Origin: Deltaproteobacteria bacterium
GTDB taxonomy: Bacteria; Desulfobacterota; Desulfomonilia; UBA1062
Assembly (NCBI GenBank): GCA_018434685.1
Contig: JAHDOV010000019.1
Span: 80,734 to 144,733 of the forward strand
Direction: 5' to 3'
DNA length: 64,000 nucleotides
Part shown: in pieces, positions 33,202 to 41,869 of the stretch
Numbering within the stretch: position 1 is the stretch's first letter
How the letters are laid out: the number at the start of each line of letters is the position of its first letter
Notes under the pieces: model-generated
The model's database searches: none
Told to the model about the DNA's origin: nothing
Seen by the model: only the letters and a program-made list of their open reading frames with translations
Program-made: the position numbers and the translations under genes

Positions 33202-33885
33202 TTATTCTGCTATGAACTTGTAACCCTCTCCATACACGGAAGAGATGATCTCCCTCTCCGGCAGCAGCGCGGCTATCTTCTTTCGCAGGTTCTTTATGTG
33301 CGTGTCGATGGTGCGGTCGTAGCCCTCGAACTCGTAGCCCTGTACCATGTTCACCAGGTCGTTTCTGGGGAAGACCCGGTTCGGGTGTGACATGAGCACC
33401 TTGAGCAGCTTGAATTCGCTTGGCGTCAGGCTCAACTCCTGACCGTGAACGGTCACCCCCCGGGTGTCTTCATTGAGCACGATGGGACCGGCAGACAGGG
33501 TCCTCTCTTCCGGAGCGGGCCGTGCCCGCCGCAGCACAGCCTTGACCCGCGCCACCACCTCCCGCGGGCTGAAGGGCTTGCAGATATAGTCGTCCGCACC
33601 GAGTTCCAGGCCGATCAACCGGTCGATCTCCTCGACTCTAGCCGTGATCATGATAATGGGAACAGAGGAGAATTTCCTGGTTTCCCGGCACACCTCCATG
33701 CCGTCCATGCCCGGGAGCATGATGTCCAGCAGCATCAGGTCCGGCTCGTTGCGTTTGACAAAGGAGACCACGGTATCCCCGCGGTCGAGGTGCGAGACCC
33801 GGTAGCCGGATTTCTCCAGATAATCCCGCAGCAGGGATGCGATCTTTTCCTCGTCTTCCACGATGAGAATGTGTTCGTCGGCCAT
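33202..33885 (-). CDS. OmpR-family response regulator
   Basis: The 227-residue protein has a REC domain with the acidic pair (ILIVEDEEKI), the phospho-acceptor Asp at about residue 54 in LMLLDIMLPGMDG, the switch Thr in IIMITAR and the Lys in ADDYICKPF. A C-terminal OmpR/PhoB winged helix follows, with LTPSEFKLLKVLM and VNMVQGYEFEGYDRTIDTHIKNLRKK. The ATG at 33885 has GAGGAG 6 bases upstream; the ATG at 33891 abuts it, so I chose 33885. The gene starts 16 bases after the histidine kinase stop, giving the less common kinase-first order. The likely targets are the 47-bp repeats at 35447 and 41028. Confidence 0.95.
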   Translation of the reverse strand: MADEHILIVEDEEKIASLLRDYLEKSGYRVSHLDRGDTVVSFVKRNEPDLMLLDIMLPGMDGMEVCRETRKFSSVPIIMITARVEEIDRLIGLELGADDYICKPFSPREVVARVKAVLRRARPAPEERTLSAGPIVLNEDTRGVTVHGQELSLTPSEFKLLKVLMSHPNRVFPRNDLVNMVQGYEFEGYDRTIDTHIKNLRKKIAALLPEREIISSVYGEGYKFIAE

Positions 33886-33901
33886 AGCCATCTCCTCGCT
33901 T

Positions 33902-35356
33902 TTATGAAACCCCCGCTGTTACGGGCAGGACGATCTCGATCCTGACCCCGCCCAGCGTGGAGTGTGATGCCGTGATCTCTCCCCCGAACATCTCCACGAT
34001 GCTCTTGCAGATGGCCAGGCCGAGACCGCTTCCCCCGTTTCTGCGTGACCGTGAAGGGTCGATGCGGTAGAGTCTGTCGAACAGGCGCTCTAAGGAATCA
34101 TCTGCAACGCCCGGTTTGGAGTCTTCGAAATTCAGGTGCAGCGATGTCCCGGATTTTTCCTGCCACACCTTGAGGATTCCGGGTGATTCGGTGTAGCGAA
34201 GCGTGTTCTCCAGGATATTCGAGAAGACCTGGGCCATGCGGTCTCGGTCTGCCATCACGGTAACGGCAGTGTCCGGGCCCGGGTCGAACTGCACGGAGAT
34301 GTCCTTCTGGTCAAAGCGCGATTCGAACATCTTCAGGGTATACTCCAGCACCTTGAGTATTTCGACAGGTTCGTTAACCACCGAGAGCCCCCCGGTCTCG
34401 GCAATGGAAAGTTCGTGAAGGTCGCCCACGATCTTGCCCAGGAGCATGACTTCCGCATGGATGGATTCAAGGGTTTCCCTGCTCATAACGCGTACGCCGT
34501 CCAGGATGGCCTCGATCTCTCCCCGCAGAATGGCGATCGGGGTCCTCAGCTCGTGCGAGATGTCCGAGATCCACTGCTTGCGCAGGTGCTCATACTTCTC
34601 CAGGGTTTGCGCCATCCGATTGAAGTCGTCAGCCAATTGGCCGAGTTCGTCTCCTGAGGATACCTCGATGCGGGTATCGAATTTGCGCGATGCCAGGGCA
34701 TGGGCCCCCCTGGTGAGCTGTTCCGCCGGCTTCAACAGGTGACGTGAGAGCAGGTATGAAACGAGGGTGGCCAGCAGCAGGACCAGGCACCCGATAACCA
34801 GGAATGCCTGGGTCTGTTCGTAGAGAAACGCCTTCTCCTGGGGTCCTGATAACTTCTGCCTTTTTCTCAGGCCCAGCCAGCCCACGGTTTTTCCATCGCT
34901 GGTGATCTTTTTGAGGATATGGTCTTCCATCGAGGCGGCATCACCCGCAACTAACTTTCTGTTCTCGTCGAACAGGGAAATTCTCTTCGCTATCCGGTGC
35001 TGAAGAATCTTGGGCAGTGGTCTGTCCGGGGGTCGGTCATCGTCCGGCCTCGCCTCAGAGTTTCTCAGGCCGGGTCCGGGAGGTCCCTGGTCAGCGTCAT
35101 CTTTCGTAAAGACGGTTCGCAGCATGTTTCCGAAGATCCGGGGATCGTCCTGTATGAACTGCCATCCCTGGTACTGGCTGTAGGCCGTGCCCAGTTTGTC
35201 CACGAGCTCGCTCAGTGTTTCGCTCTCCACCCTGTTCACGTAATTCGTGAAGTGGCGCTCGGCAAAATACCGCATGATCCCTGTCATGAGCACGACAACG
35301 ATCAGGCTCGTGAGCAGAAACGCCAGAAAGATCTTATATGCGAGTTTTATCTTCAC
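33902..35356 (-). CDS. Sensor histidine kinase with periplasmic domain (BaeS/CpxA-like layout)
   Basis: The 484-residue kinase has TM1 (about residues 8-30), a periplasmic domain of about 150 residues, TM2 (about 183-205) and a HAMP linker. The HisKA domain has His 268 in WISDISHELRTPIA, and the HATPase has N, G1 and G2 boxes including GGSGLGLAICKSIVEMFGG. The periplasmic domain contains an unusual acidic and Pro-rich stretch (DDADQGPPGPG, then EARPDDDRPPDRP), which could bind cations. The gene is divergent from an EF-hand protein and a MacAB-type efflux operon, so sensing of an envelope or cation signal is likely; this is inference. Confidence 0.93.
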   Translation of the reverse strand: MKIKLAYKIFLAFLLTSLIVVVLMTGIMRYFAERHFTNYVNRVESETLSELVDKLGTAYSQYQGWQFIQDDPRIFGNMLRTVFTKDDADQGPPGPGLRNSEARPDDDRPPDRPLPKILQHRIAKRISLFDENRKLVAGDAASMEDHILKKITSDGKTVGWLGLRKRQKLSGPQEKAFLYEQTQAFLVIGCLVLLLATLVSYLLSRHLLKPAEQLTRGAHALASRKFDTRIEVSSGDELGQLADDFNRMAQTLEKYEHLRKQWISDISHELRTPIAILRGEIEAILDGVRVMSRETLESIHAEVMLLGKIVGDLHELSIAETGGLSVVNEPVEILKVLEYTLKMFESRFDQKDISVQFDPGPDTAVTVMADRDRMAQVFSNILENTLRYTESPGILKVWQEKSGTSLHLNFEDSKPGVADDSLERLFDRLYRIDPSRSRRNGGSGLGLAICKSIVEMFGGEITASHSTLGGVRIEIVLPVTAGVS

Positions 35357-35446
35357 CAGTCCCCCTCAAGGGCTTTTCCCTTCACGCTCTTCCCCTTCTC
35401 TTCAGTACCAGTAATATACGTTTACCCACAATTCAAAGCATTTTAT

Positions 35447-35493
35447 GGATCCTCACAATCTTCACATCCTTTCTCCATATTTTCTTCACAATT
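35447..35493. promoter_or_regulatory. 47-bp control repeat, copy 1
   Basis: This sequence, beginning GGATCCTCACA and ending CTTCACAATT, lies in the divergent region between the two-component genes and the EF-hand gene. It contains three TCACA words at 35453, 35462 and 35486. A second copy (45 of 47 identical) is at 41028-41074. Its position fits a response-regulator binding region about 95 bp upstream of the EF-hand start. Confidence 0.7.
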
Positions 35494-35587
35494 AGCTACT
35501 AGATTCACCGTGACATGATGAACGGACGGACAAAAACATGGCAACCATTCATGATCATGCAGACAAAAGAACATAAGGAGTGAAACT

Positions 35588-36076
35588 GTGAAAAAAAGCA
35601 CACTGGCAAAACTGGTTACTCTGGCTGTAGTGGCGATGTTGATAAGCCCTGCCATAGGCAATGCCTTTGGCGGAAAAAGGCTCAACGATGATGCCAAGGG
35701 AGATCCTTCGTTTGGACCGAGGATCCCCCCGCTCATGGCTCAGCAATACGACACCGATGGCGACGGACAGCTCTCTCAGCAGGAGCGTGAAGCAGCACAA
35801 GCTGCCATCCTGGAGAAATACGACACCAATGGCGACGGTACACTCTCCCGGGAAGAACGCCGGGCTGTTCGAGATGCAGCTCATGATGCCTGTATCGCGA
35901 AATATGACACGGACGGTAATGGAGAGCTGTCAGCCGAAGAACGCGATGCGATAAAAGCCGACTTTATCAAACGGTATGATACCAACGGCGACAATGCGCT
36001 CTCAAAGGATGAACTGCCGGAAGGCGGACCATGCGGCTTCGGTGGGCGCAGTGGCCGTGGCGGACCAAGGGAATAA
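35588..36076 (+). CDS. Secreted four-EF-hand calcium-binding protein
   Basis: The 162-residue protein has a signal peptide ending near GNA. Four canonical EF-hand loops follow at about residues 55-66, 79-90, 107-118 and 131-142, for example DTDGDGQLSQQE and DTNGDGTLSREE, each with Asp at position 1 and Glu at position 12. The C-terminus is Gly/Arg-rich (GGRSGRGGPRE). It should bind Ca2+ in the periplasm or outside the cell. It is first in line from the divergent promoter opposite the sensor kinase, and a terminator-like palindrome separates it from the efflux genes. Bacterial EF-hand proteins of this kind are known to report or buffer calcium for two-component systems; that role here is inference. 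Confidence 0.9.
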   Translation: MKKSTLAKLVTLAVVAMLISPAIGNAFGGKRLNDDAKGDPSFGPRIPPLMAQQYDTDGDGQLSQQEREAAQAAILEKYDTNGDGTLSREERRAVRDAAHDACIAKYDTDGNGELSAEERDAIKADFIKRYDTNGDNALSKDELPEGGPCGFGGRSGRGGPRE

Positions 36077-36103
36077 TGATGTCTTAAAACGGATTAATAT
36101 TTG

Positions 36104-36145
36104 GTGTTCGGGTCGGCATAGTTAACCCTGTGCCGACCCGAACAC
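36104..36145 (+). terminator. Terminator-like palindrome after the EF-hand gene
   Basis: Perfect 15-bp arms GTGTTCGGGTCGGCA (36104-36118) and TGCCGACCCGAACAC (36131-36145) flank a 12-nt loop. No long T-tract follows, so it may act as an attenuator or mRNA stabiliser between the EF-hand and efflux genes. Confidence 0.6.
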
Positions 36146-36187
36146 GATGTTCTGATTCTTGGATAAACAATGCAGGTGAGCGTGAAC

Positions 36188-36253
36188 ATGAATCGAAATA
36201 TCTTGTTGTATCTGCCGATGACGGCTTTTTGCATCTGCGGTTGCGATGCCTGA
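36188..36253 (+). CDS. Possible 21-residue leader peptide with lipobox-like end
   Basis: An ATG preceded 7 bases upstream by AGGTGAG opens a short frame encoding MNRNILLYLPMTAFCICGCDA. The peptide has a basic start, a hydrophobic stretch and an I-C-G-C end that resembles a lipobox. It ends just before the NodT-like gene. It could be a translated leader, a tiny lipopeptide, or the remnant of an earlier start of the outer membrane gene. The support is limited to the Shine-Dalgarno and composition. Confidence 0.35.
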   Translation: MNRNILLYLPMTAFCICGCDA

Positions 36254-36290
36254 ATCGAAGAAGATGAAGATTATGACAGGTGAGCAGTGT

Positions 36291-37772
36291 ATGCAGTGCA
36301 CAAAAAAACGGCACATCTCCTTGATATTGTCATGGTTGATCTGGTGCTTCGTAATCTTGACTCTGGCCGGGTGTGCGACGGTGGGGCAGGATTATGTCAG
36401 GCCCGATATCGAGATCACCGATGCCTGGAATACCCGGCTTTCCGGCGGACTGAGCGATAATGGAACAGGCCCTCAGGAACTGGCCGACTGGTGGAAAACG
36501 CTTGACGATCCTGTGCTGACCGGCCTGATCGATAACGCTGTGGAAAACAATCTCGACCTGAAGGATGCCCGGTCACGTCTGCGGCAGGCCCGTGCCGAGC
36601 GATCCATCGTCAAGTCGGGTCTTTTCCCCACCCTGGATGCCTCCGGGTCTGCCACCAGGAGCGGATCAGGCGGGGACAACGGTGGTGGATCGAGTGATAC
36701 GATGTATTCGGCAGGTTTCGATGCAGGCTGGGAGATCGATCTGTTCGGCGGTGTCCGCCGCTCGGCCGAGGCGGCCGAGGCTGACCTCCTTGCAAGCGGG
36801 GAAGATGTCAATGACGTGCTCGTGTCGCTTACCGCCGAGGTGGCCCTGAACTACCTTGAGCTGCGCACATACCAGGCTAGGCTTGATGTAGCAAAGAGAA
36901 ATCTCGTGATGCAGGAGGAGACCTACCGGCTTGAACGATATCGCCTCCTTTCCGGTCTCCGCGATGAGCTTGCAGTGGCGCAGGCGCGTTCGAACATGGA
37001 AAATACCCGTTCCGGCATACCGGCACTCCGCACTCAGATAGAGCAGGCCAAGAACCGGCTTTCTGTCCTCCTGGGAGAGCGGCCCGGTCTGCTTCAAGAA
37101 AAACTTGACAAGTATACCCCCGTGCCGGTTGTTCCCCCCGAGGTTGCCCTCGGTGTGCCTGCCGATGTTCTGCGCAGGCGGCCGGATGTCCGCCAGGCAG
37201 AGCAGGAACTTGCTGCACAGACCGCTCGGGTAGGTGTTGCCGTCTCCGATCTCTACCCCAAATTCACCCTGAACGGTTCCATCGGATATGATTCCCTTTC
37301 TGCAGGTGATCTGATCACGGCAGGTTCCAGGGCCTGGAGCTATGGCCCGCGAATTACGTGGCCTGTCTTTCAGGCAGGGTCTATCCGGGCCAATATCGAG
37401 GTGGCCTCAGCCCTGCAGGAGCAGGCACTGATCCACTACGAATCGGTTGTGCTCTCCGCGCTTGAAGAGGTGGAGAATGCCCTGGGGGCCTATGTCGAGG
37501 AACAGGTCAGGAGAAGATCGCTGGAAGATGCTGCAACGGCTGCCCGGCAGGCCGCTGATTTTGCGCAGAACAAATACGATGCAGGCCTGATCGGTTTCGA
37601 TACGGTTCTCGATTCGCAGCGGACTCTCCTGTCATACGAGGACGCGCTCGTACAGAGCGAGGCTCTAGTGATCAAGAATCTCGTAAGTTTGTACAAGGCG
37701 CTAGGAGGCGGTTGGACCCCATTGGTCCCCAATCCTGACACACAGACAACAACCCGAGGAGAAACACGATGA
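36291..37772 (+). CDS. NodT-family outer membrane efflux lipoprotein
   Basis: The protein is about 493 residues with a lipoprotein signal ending in LTLAGC, followed by the NodT-typical ATVGQDYVRPDIEITDAW. Two OEP repeats with long coiled helices follow, and the GVPADVLRRRPDVRQAEQELAA segment is diagnostic of this family. It forms the outer-membrane channel of the MacAB-type system encoded downstream. Its stop overlaps the adaptor start (ATGA). Starts at 36246, 36273 and 36291 are in frame; 36291 gives a normal 28-residue lipoprotein signal and has GGTGAG upstream. Confidence 0.92.
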   Translation: MQCTKKRHISLILSWLIWCFVILTLAGCATVGQDYVRPDIEITDAWNTRLSGGLSDNGTGPQELADWWKTLDDPVLTGLIDNAVENNLDLKDARSRLRQARAERSIVKSGLFPTLDASGSATRSGSGGDNGGGSSDTMYSAGFDAGWEIDLFGGVRRSAEAAEADLLASGEDVNDVLVSLTAEVALNYLELRTYQARLDVAKRNLVMQEETYRLERYRLLSGLRDELAVAQARSNMENTRSGIPALRTQIEQAKNRLSVLLGERPGLLQEKLDKYTPVPVVPPEVALGVPADVLRRRPDVRQAEQELAAQTARVGVAVSDLYPKFTLNGSIGYDSLSAGDLITAGSRAWSYGPRITWPVFQAGSIRANIEVASALQEQALIHYESVVLSALEEVENALGAYVEEQVRRRSLEDAATAARQAADFAQNKYDAGLIGFDTVLDSQRTLLSYEDALVQSEALVIKNLVSLYKALGGGWTPLVPNPDTQTTTRGETR

Positions 37773-39076
37773 ACAAGAACGAAGATCCGGGATTCGATAT
37801 CGAACAGACAGCGGGCACGGCCTGGTTTCCGGATAAGAACAAGAACCGCCGGCGCCTGTATGTATGGGGTGTCCCGGTTCTCCTGGTAATACTCGTCACG
37901 ATCTTTGTGAGTACCAGCAACAATGCCGGGACCGTAGATTACCAGACCCGGAAGGTGTCCCGGGGGGATCTGGTCATGACAGTGAGCGCCACCGGCAACC
38001 TGGAACCCACCAATCAGGTGGATGTGGGGAGTGAATTGTCCGGGATTATCGAGACCGTCGAAGTGGACTACAATGACGCGGTCAAGGTGGGTCAGGTTCT
38101 GGCACGGCTGGATACTGACAAGCTCAAGGCCCAGGTGCTCCAGTCCAAAGCAGCCCTGGAATCAGCCCAGGCCCAGGTTGTGCAGATGCAGGCCACACTG
38201 AAGGAAGCTCGTGCAGAGCTCAAGAGGCTCACGCAGGTCCATGAACTCAGTGGCGGCAAGGTGCCCTCGCAGTACGACCTGGACACGGCCGAGGCCGCGC
38301 TATCACGTGCCAGGGCCGATGAGACAGGTGCTCAGGCGCAGGTTGCAATGGCTAAAGCAACACTCGAAGTCGATGAGACTGACCTTGCCAAGGCCCTGAT
38401 TCGTTCGCCTATCAACGGCATTGTTCTGAGCCGCGACGTGGAGCCAGGACAGACCGTGGCTGCCTCCCTGCAGGCCCCGGTATTATTCACCCTGGCCGAA
38501 GACCTCAGCCGAATGGAGCTTCACGTGGATGTGGACGAGGCCGATGTCGGCCAGGTACGGCAGGGTCAGGAGGCCACGTTCACGGTGGATGCCCATCCTG
38601 AGAGGGTTTTTCCTGCACGCATCTCACAGGTGAGGTATGGTGCCACTGACACCAACGGGGTCATTACCTATGAGACTGTGCTGAGCGTTGATAATGAAGA
38701 GCTCCTGCTGAGGCCTGGTATGACGGCAACCGCCGACATAACGGTTGCCAGGGTCGAAAACGCGGTACTGATTCCCAATGCAGCACTGAGGTTCACGCCG
38801 CGGGAGGAGGGTACGGAGGAGGAAGAAAGCAGCAGCGGCAGCAGTATGGTGAGCAAGATCCTGCCGCGGCCGCAGAGACATAAAAAGACATCGGACGGGA
38901 ATCAGGGCGATAGTGCTGCCGGCGCACAGCAGCAAGTCTGGACCGTCAAGGATGGAGTCCTCACTCCAATACCGGTCACTGCCGGGATGACCGACGGCAT
39001 CATGACCGAGATTGTAAGCGGCGATATAGAGCCGGGCATGGAACTGGTTGTCGGGATAATGAGTGCGAAGAAATGA
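37769..39076 (+). CDS. macA: MacA-like periplasmic adaptor protein
   Basis: The 435-residue protein has one N-terminal membrane helix (LYVWGVPVLLVILVTIFV), then an adaptor fold. The first lipoyl half holds TGNLEPTNQVDVGSELSG, a coiled-coil hairpin spans about 115-210, and the second lipoyl half holds RSPINGIVLSRDVEPGQTVA. A beta-barrel and membrane-proximal domain complete it. An insert of about 60 residues near 350-410 is rich in Glu, Ser, Lys and Gln and looks disordered. The start overlaps the NodT-like stop and the stop overlaps the ATPase start, so expression is coupled. It would join the MacB-type transporter to the outer-membrane channel. Confidence 0.92.
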   Translation: MNKNEDPGFDIEQTAGTAWFPDKNKNRRRLYVWGVPVLLVILVTIFVSTSNNAGTVDYQTRKVSRGDLVMTVSATGNLEPTNQVDVGSELSGIIETVEVDYNDAVKVGQVLARLDTDKLKAQVLQSKAALESAQAQVVQMQATLKEARAELKRLTQVHELSGGKVPSQYDLDTAEAALSRARADETGAQAQVAMAKATLEVDETDLAKALIRSPINGIVLSRDVEPGQTVAASLQAPVLFTLAEDLSRMELHVDVDEADVGQVRQGQEATFTVDAHPERVFPARISQVRYGATDTNGVITYETVLSVDNEELLLRPGMTATADITVARVENAVLIPNAALRFTPREEGTEEEESSSGSSMVSKILPRPQRHKKTSDGNQGDSAAGAQQQVWTVKDGVLTPIPVTAGMTDGIMTEIVSGDIEPGMELVVGIMSAKK

Positions 39077-39803
39077 ATACAACACCTCACCGCAATAATG
39101 GAAACGATCACCTCATAGAGCTCAAGGGCATCACCAAGGTATACGGCATGGGCAGCGTTGCCATGCACGCGCTCAAGGGCATCGATCTGAGCATCGACAA
39201 GGGGGAGTTTGTGGCTGTCATGGGACCGAGCGGGTCCGGCAAATCCACCTGCATGAACATCCTGGGTTGTCTGGACACACAGACCGAGGGCACCTACCTG
39301 TTCAAGGGGATCGATGTGGGAGTCCTTTCACGAGATGAGCGGGCGCTTCTTCGCCGGAATTATCTGGGATTCGTGTTTCAGGGGTTTAATCTGTTGAATC
39401 GTACCTCGGCCCTGGAGAACGTCGAACTGCCGCTCATCTACCGCGGAGTACCTGCCCGCGAGCGCCACGCCCGGGCCCGGGAGGCACTTGCAGCAGTGGG
39501 GCTAACCGGATGGGAAACCCATACCCCGGGCGAGCTTTCGGGTGGGCAGCAGCAGCGGGTCGCCATTGCCAGGGCCGTAGTCATCGAGCCCGAAGTGCTC
39601 ATGGCGGACGAGCCCACCGGCAATCTGGATTCCAAATCAAGCCGTGAGATCATGGATCTTCTCAGCGCGTTCAATGTCGAGCACGGCATCACCATTGTCA
39701 TGGTGACTCATGAAGCCGACATGGCGAGCTATGCCCGTCGGACCATCCACTTCCTCGACGGCATCATCGACACCGAAGTGAACAATGGAGGAGGGGGCGT
39801 GCA

Positions 39804-39807
<4 letters not shown>
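39073..39807 (+). CDS. MacB/LolD-type ABC transporter ATPase
   Basis: The 244-residue protein is a complete ABC ATPase of the MacB/LolD class. The Walker A is GPSGSGKST, the Q-loop VFQGFNLL, the signature [14 protein letters not shown], the Walker [13 protein letters not shown] and the H-loop MVTHEAD. It powers mechanotransmission by the FtsX-like permease encoded next, and is separate from it, unlike E. coli MacB, where both are fused. It overlaps both neighbours by 4 bases. Confidence 0.95.
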
Positions 39808-41015
<1,208 letters not shown>

Positions 41016-41027
41016 ATCGAAAGATAC

Positions 41028-41074
41028 GGATCCTCACACTCTTCACATCCTTTCTCCATAATTTCTTCACAATT
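41028..41074. promoter_or_regulatory. 47-bp control repeat, copy 2
   Basis: The copy differs from 35447-35493 at only two positions (12 and 34). It lies right after the ABC permease and about 137 bp upstream of a 27-codon ORF, in the same orientation. This suggests a second promoter controlled by the same regulator. Confidence 0.65.
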
Positions 41075-41211
41075 TTTCGTTAAGTATATGCCTGAGAGCT
41101 GAGCGGATCGAAAAGATTGTCTGCCGGCTCTGTATAGGGCGGTCGAGCGAGAATCCGTGTGCCAGGCATTGCCCCCGGGTTCTCAATACTTGAGAGAGAG
41201 GAGAAAAACGT

Positions 41212-41295
41212 ATGACATACTTCACGAAGCCCAACCTTGATCAGATCGAGGCCCTGCTGTGTATCCTGATCATGCTGATTCTCCTGGCATCCTGA
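41212..41295 (+). CDS. 27-residue hydrophobic membrane micropeptide
   Basis: ATG at 41212 follows GAGAGGAG with 8 bases of spacing, one of the better Shine-Dalgarno matches in the window. The peptide begins MTYFTKPNLDQIEALL, an amphipathic charged head, and continues as a hydrophobic helix of about 13 residues (LLCILIMLILLAS), then stops with TGA. Size and pattern match single-pass small membrane proteins that tune transporters or sensor kinases. I recognise no family. The 47-bp repeat shared with the EF-hand promoter lies upstream, linking it to the two-component/MacAB region. Confidence 0.55.
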   Translation: MTYFTKPNLDQIEALLCILIMLILLAS

Positions 41296-41439
41296 TGCCC
41301 GTTCAGTCAGGGGCGAATCTGTTCCCGGTGGACCTGGGGACTCAGCGCGTGAGAGGATCATGCCCGGACGGGGCTGCAGAGCGCCGTTGTGAGACAGTAT
41401 GGGAGGCTGATCAATAATGCCCTGCCCGGAAAATGGGCA

Positions 41440-41508
41440 AAAAAAATCGCCAGAAGAAAGATTTGGGGTTAGGCATAGAATTTGGAAGGCTATGCCCCTT
41501 CTTCTGGC
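41440..41508 (-). terminator. Minus-strand intrinsic terminator with no annotated upstream gene
   Basis: Outer arms GCCAGAAGAA (41449-41458) and TTCTTCTGGC (41499-41508) and inner arms GGCATAG (41472-41478) and CTATGCC (41490-41496) form a long hairpin. On the minus strand it is followed by GATTTTTTTT. This is a strong terminator, but no convincing gene ends here on that strand, so it may end a small RNA starting between 41510 and 41860. Confidence 0.6.
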
Positions 41509-41509
41509 A

Positions 41510-41664
41510 AAAAGGAGGGCTCTCTTTAGAAGAGAACTTGTTCTCTATAAACCATAGTCCCCTTTGCGTGTGAATCGGTCGATCGCTGAAATAAATGTCC
41601 TTCTTTAATACCCACACTGTGGGTAAAAATCTTACAGACGACTTCATTGGGATGTAGTCGATTT
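41510..41664. other. Hairpin-rich spacer
   Basis: The stretch contains palindromes AGAGAACTTGTTCTCT (about 41534-41549) and CCCACACTGTGGG (about 41611-41623) but no supported gene. A 78-codon minus-strand frame (41411-41647) runs through the terminator and is rejected. Confidence 0.45.
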
Positions 41665-41792
41665 GAGGTGCCTGTCCGGCTTACCGGCTCAGGTGCCAGG
41701 TGACTGATCTTTTTCTGAGCCGCCCCGCCACGGTAACCGTAAGCGGTTCACCCCTGCATCAGAGGGTGTGCAGTGCTCTGCAGAGATTTTTT
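41665..41792 (+). ncRNA. Structured leader RNA upstream of the VIT/VWA gene (riboswitch-like attenuator)
   Basis: GGCTCAG (41686-41692) pairs with CTGAGCC (41715-41721). A nested CCGC...GCGG element containing CGGTAACCG (41731-41739) and a CACCC/GGGTG hairpin (41749-41768) follow. CTCTGCAGAG plus ATTTTTT (41776-41792) looks like a short terminator. The segment GCCGCCCCGCCACGGTAACC resembles the 3' part of the cobalamin riboswitch core, but the 5' half does not clearly match. I regard it as a structured leader of unproven class. Confidence 0.35.
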
Positions 41793-41869
41793 ATCGAATA
41801 CCGGGAACTTTTATGTGTCTCCCCTTGTCTAAGGCTGCGAACACCACATGAACCAAGGAGGAGATGAAT

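Noticed and set aside
41423..41448. Plus-strand terminator at TGCCC-GGAAAAT-GGGCA
   Set aside because: The hairpin is followed by A rather than T on the plus strand; the T-tract serves the minus strand and belongs to the larger hairpin at 41449-41508.
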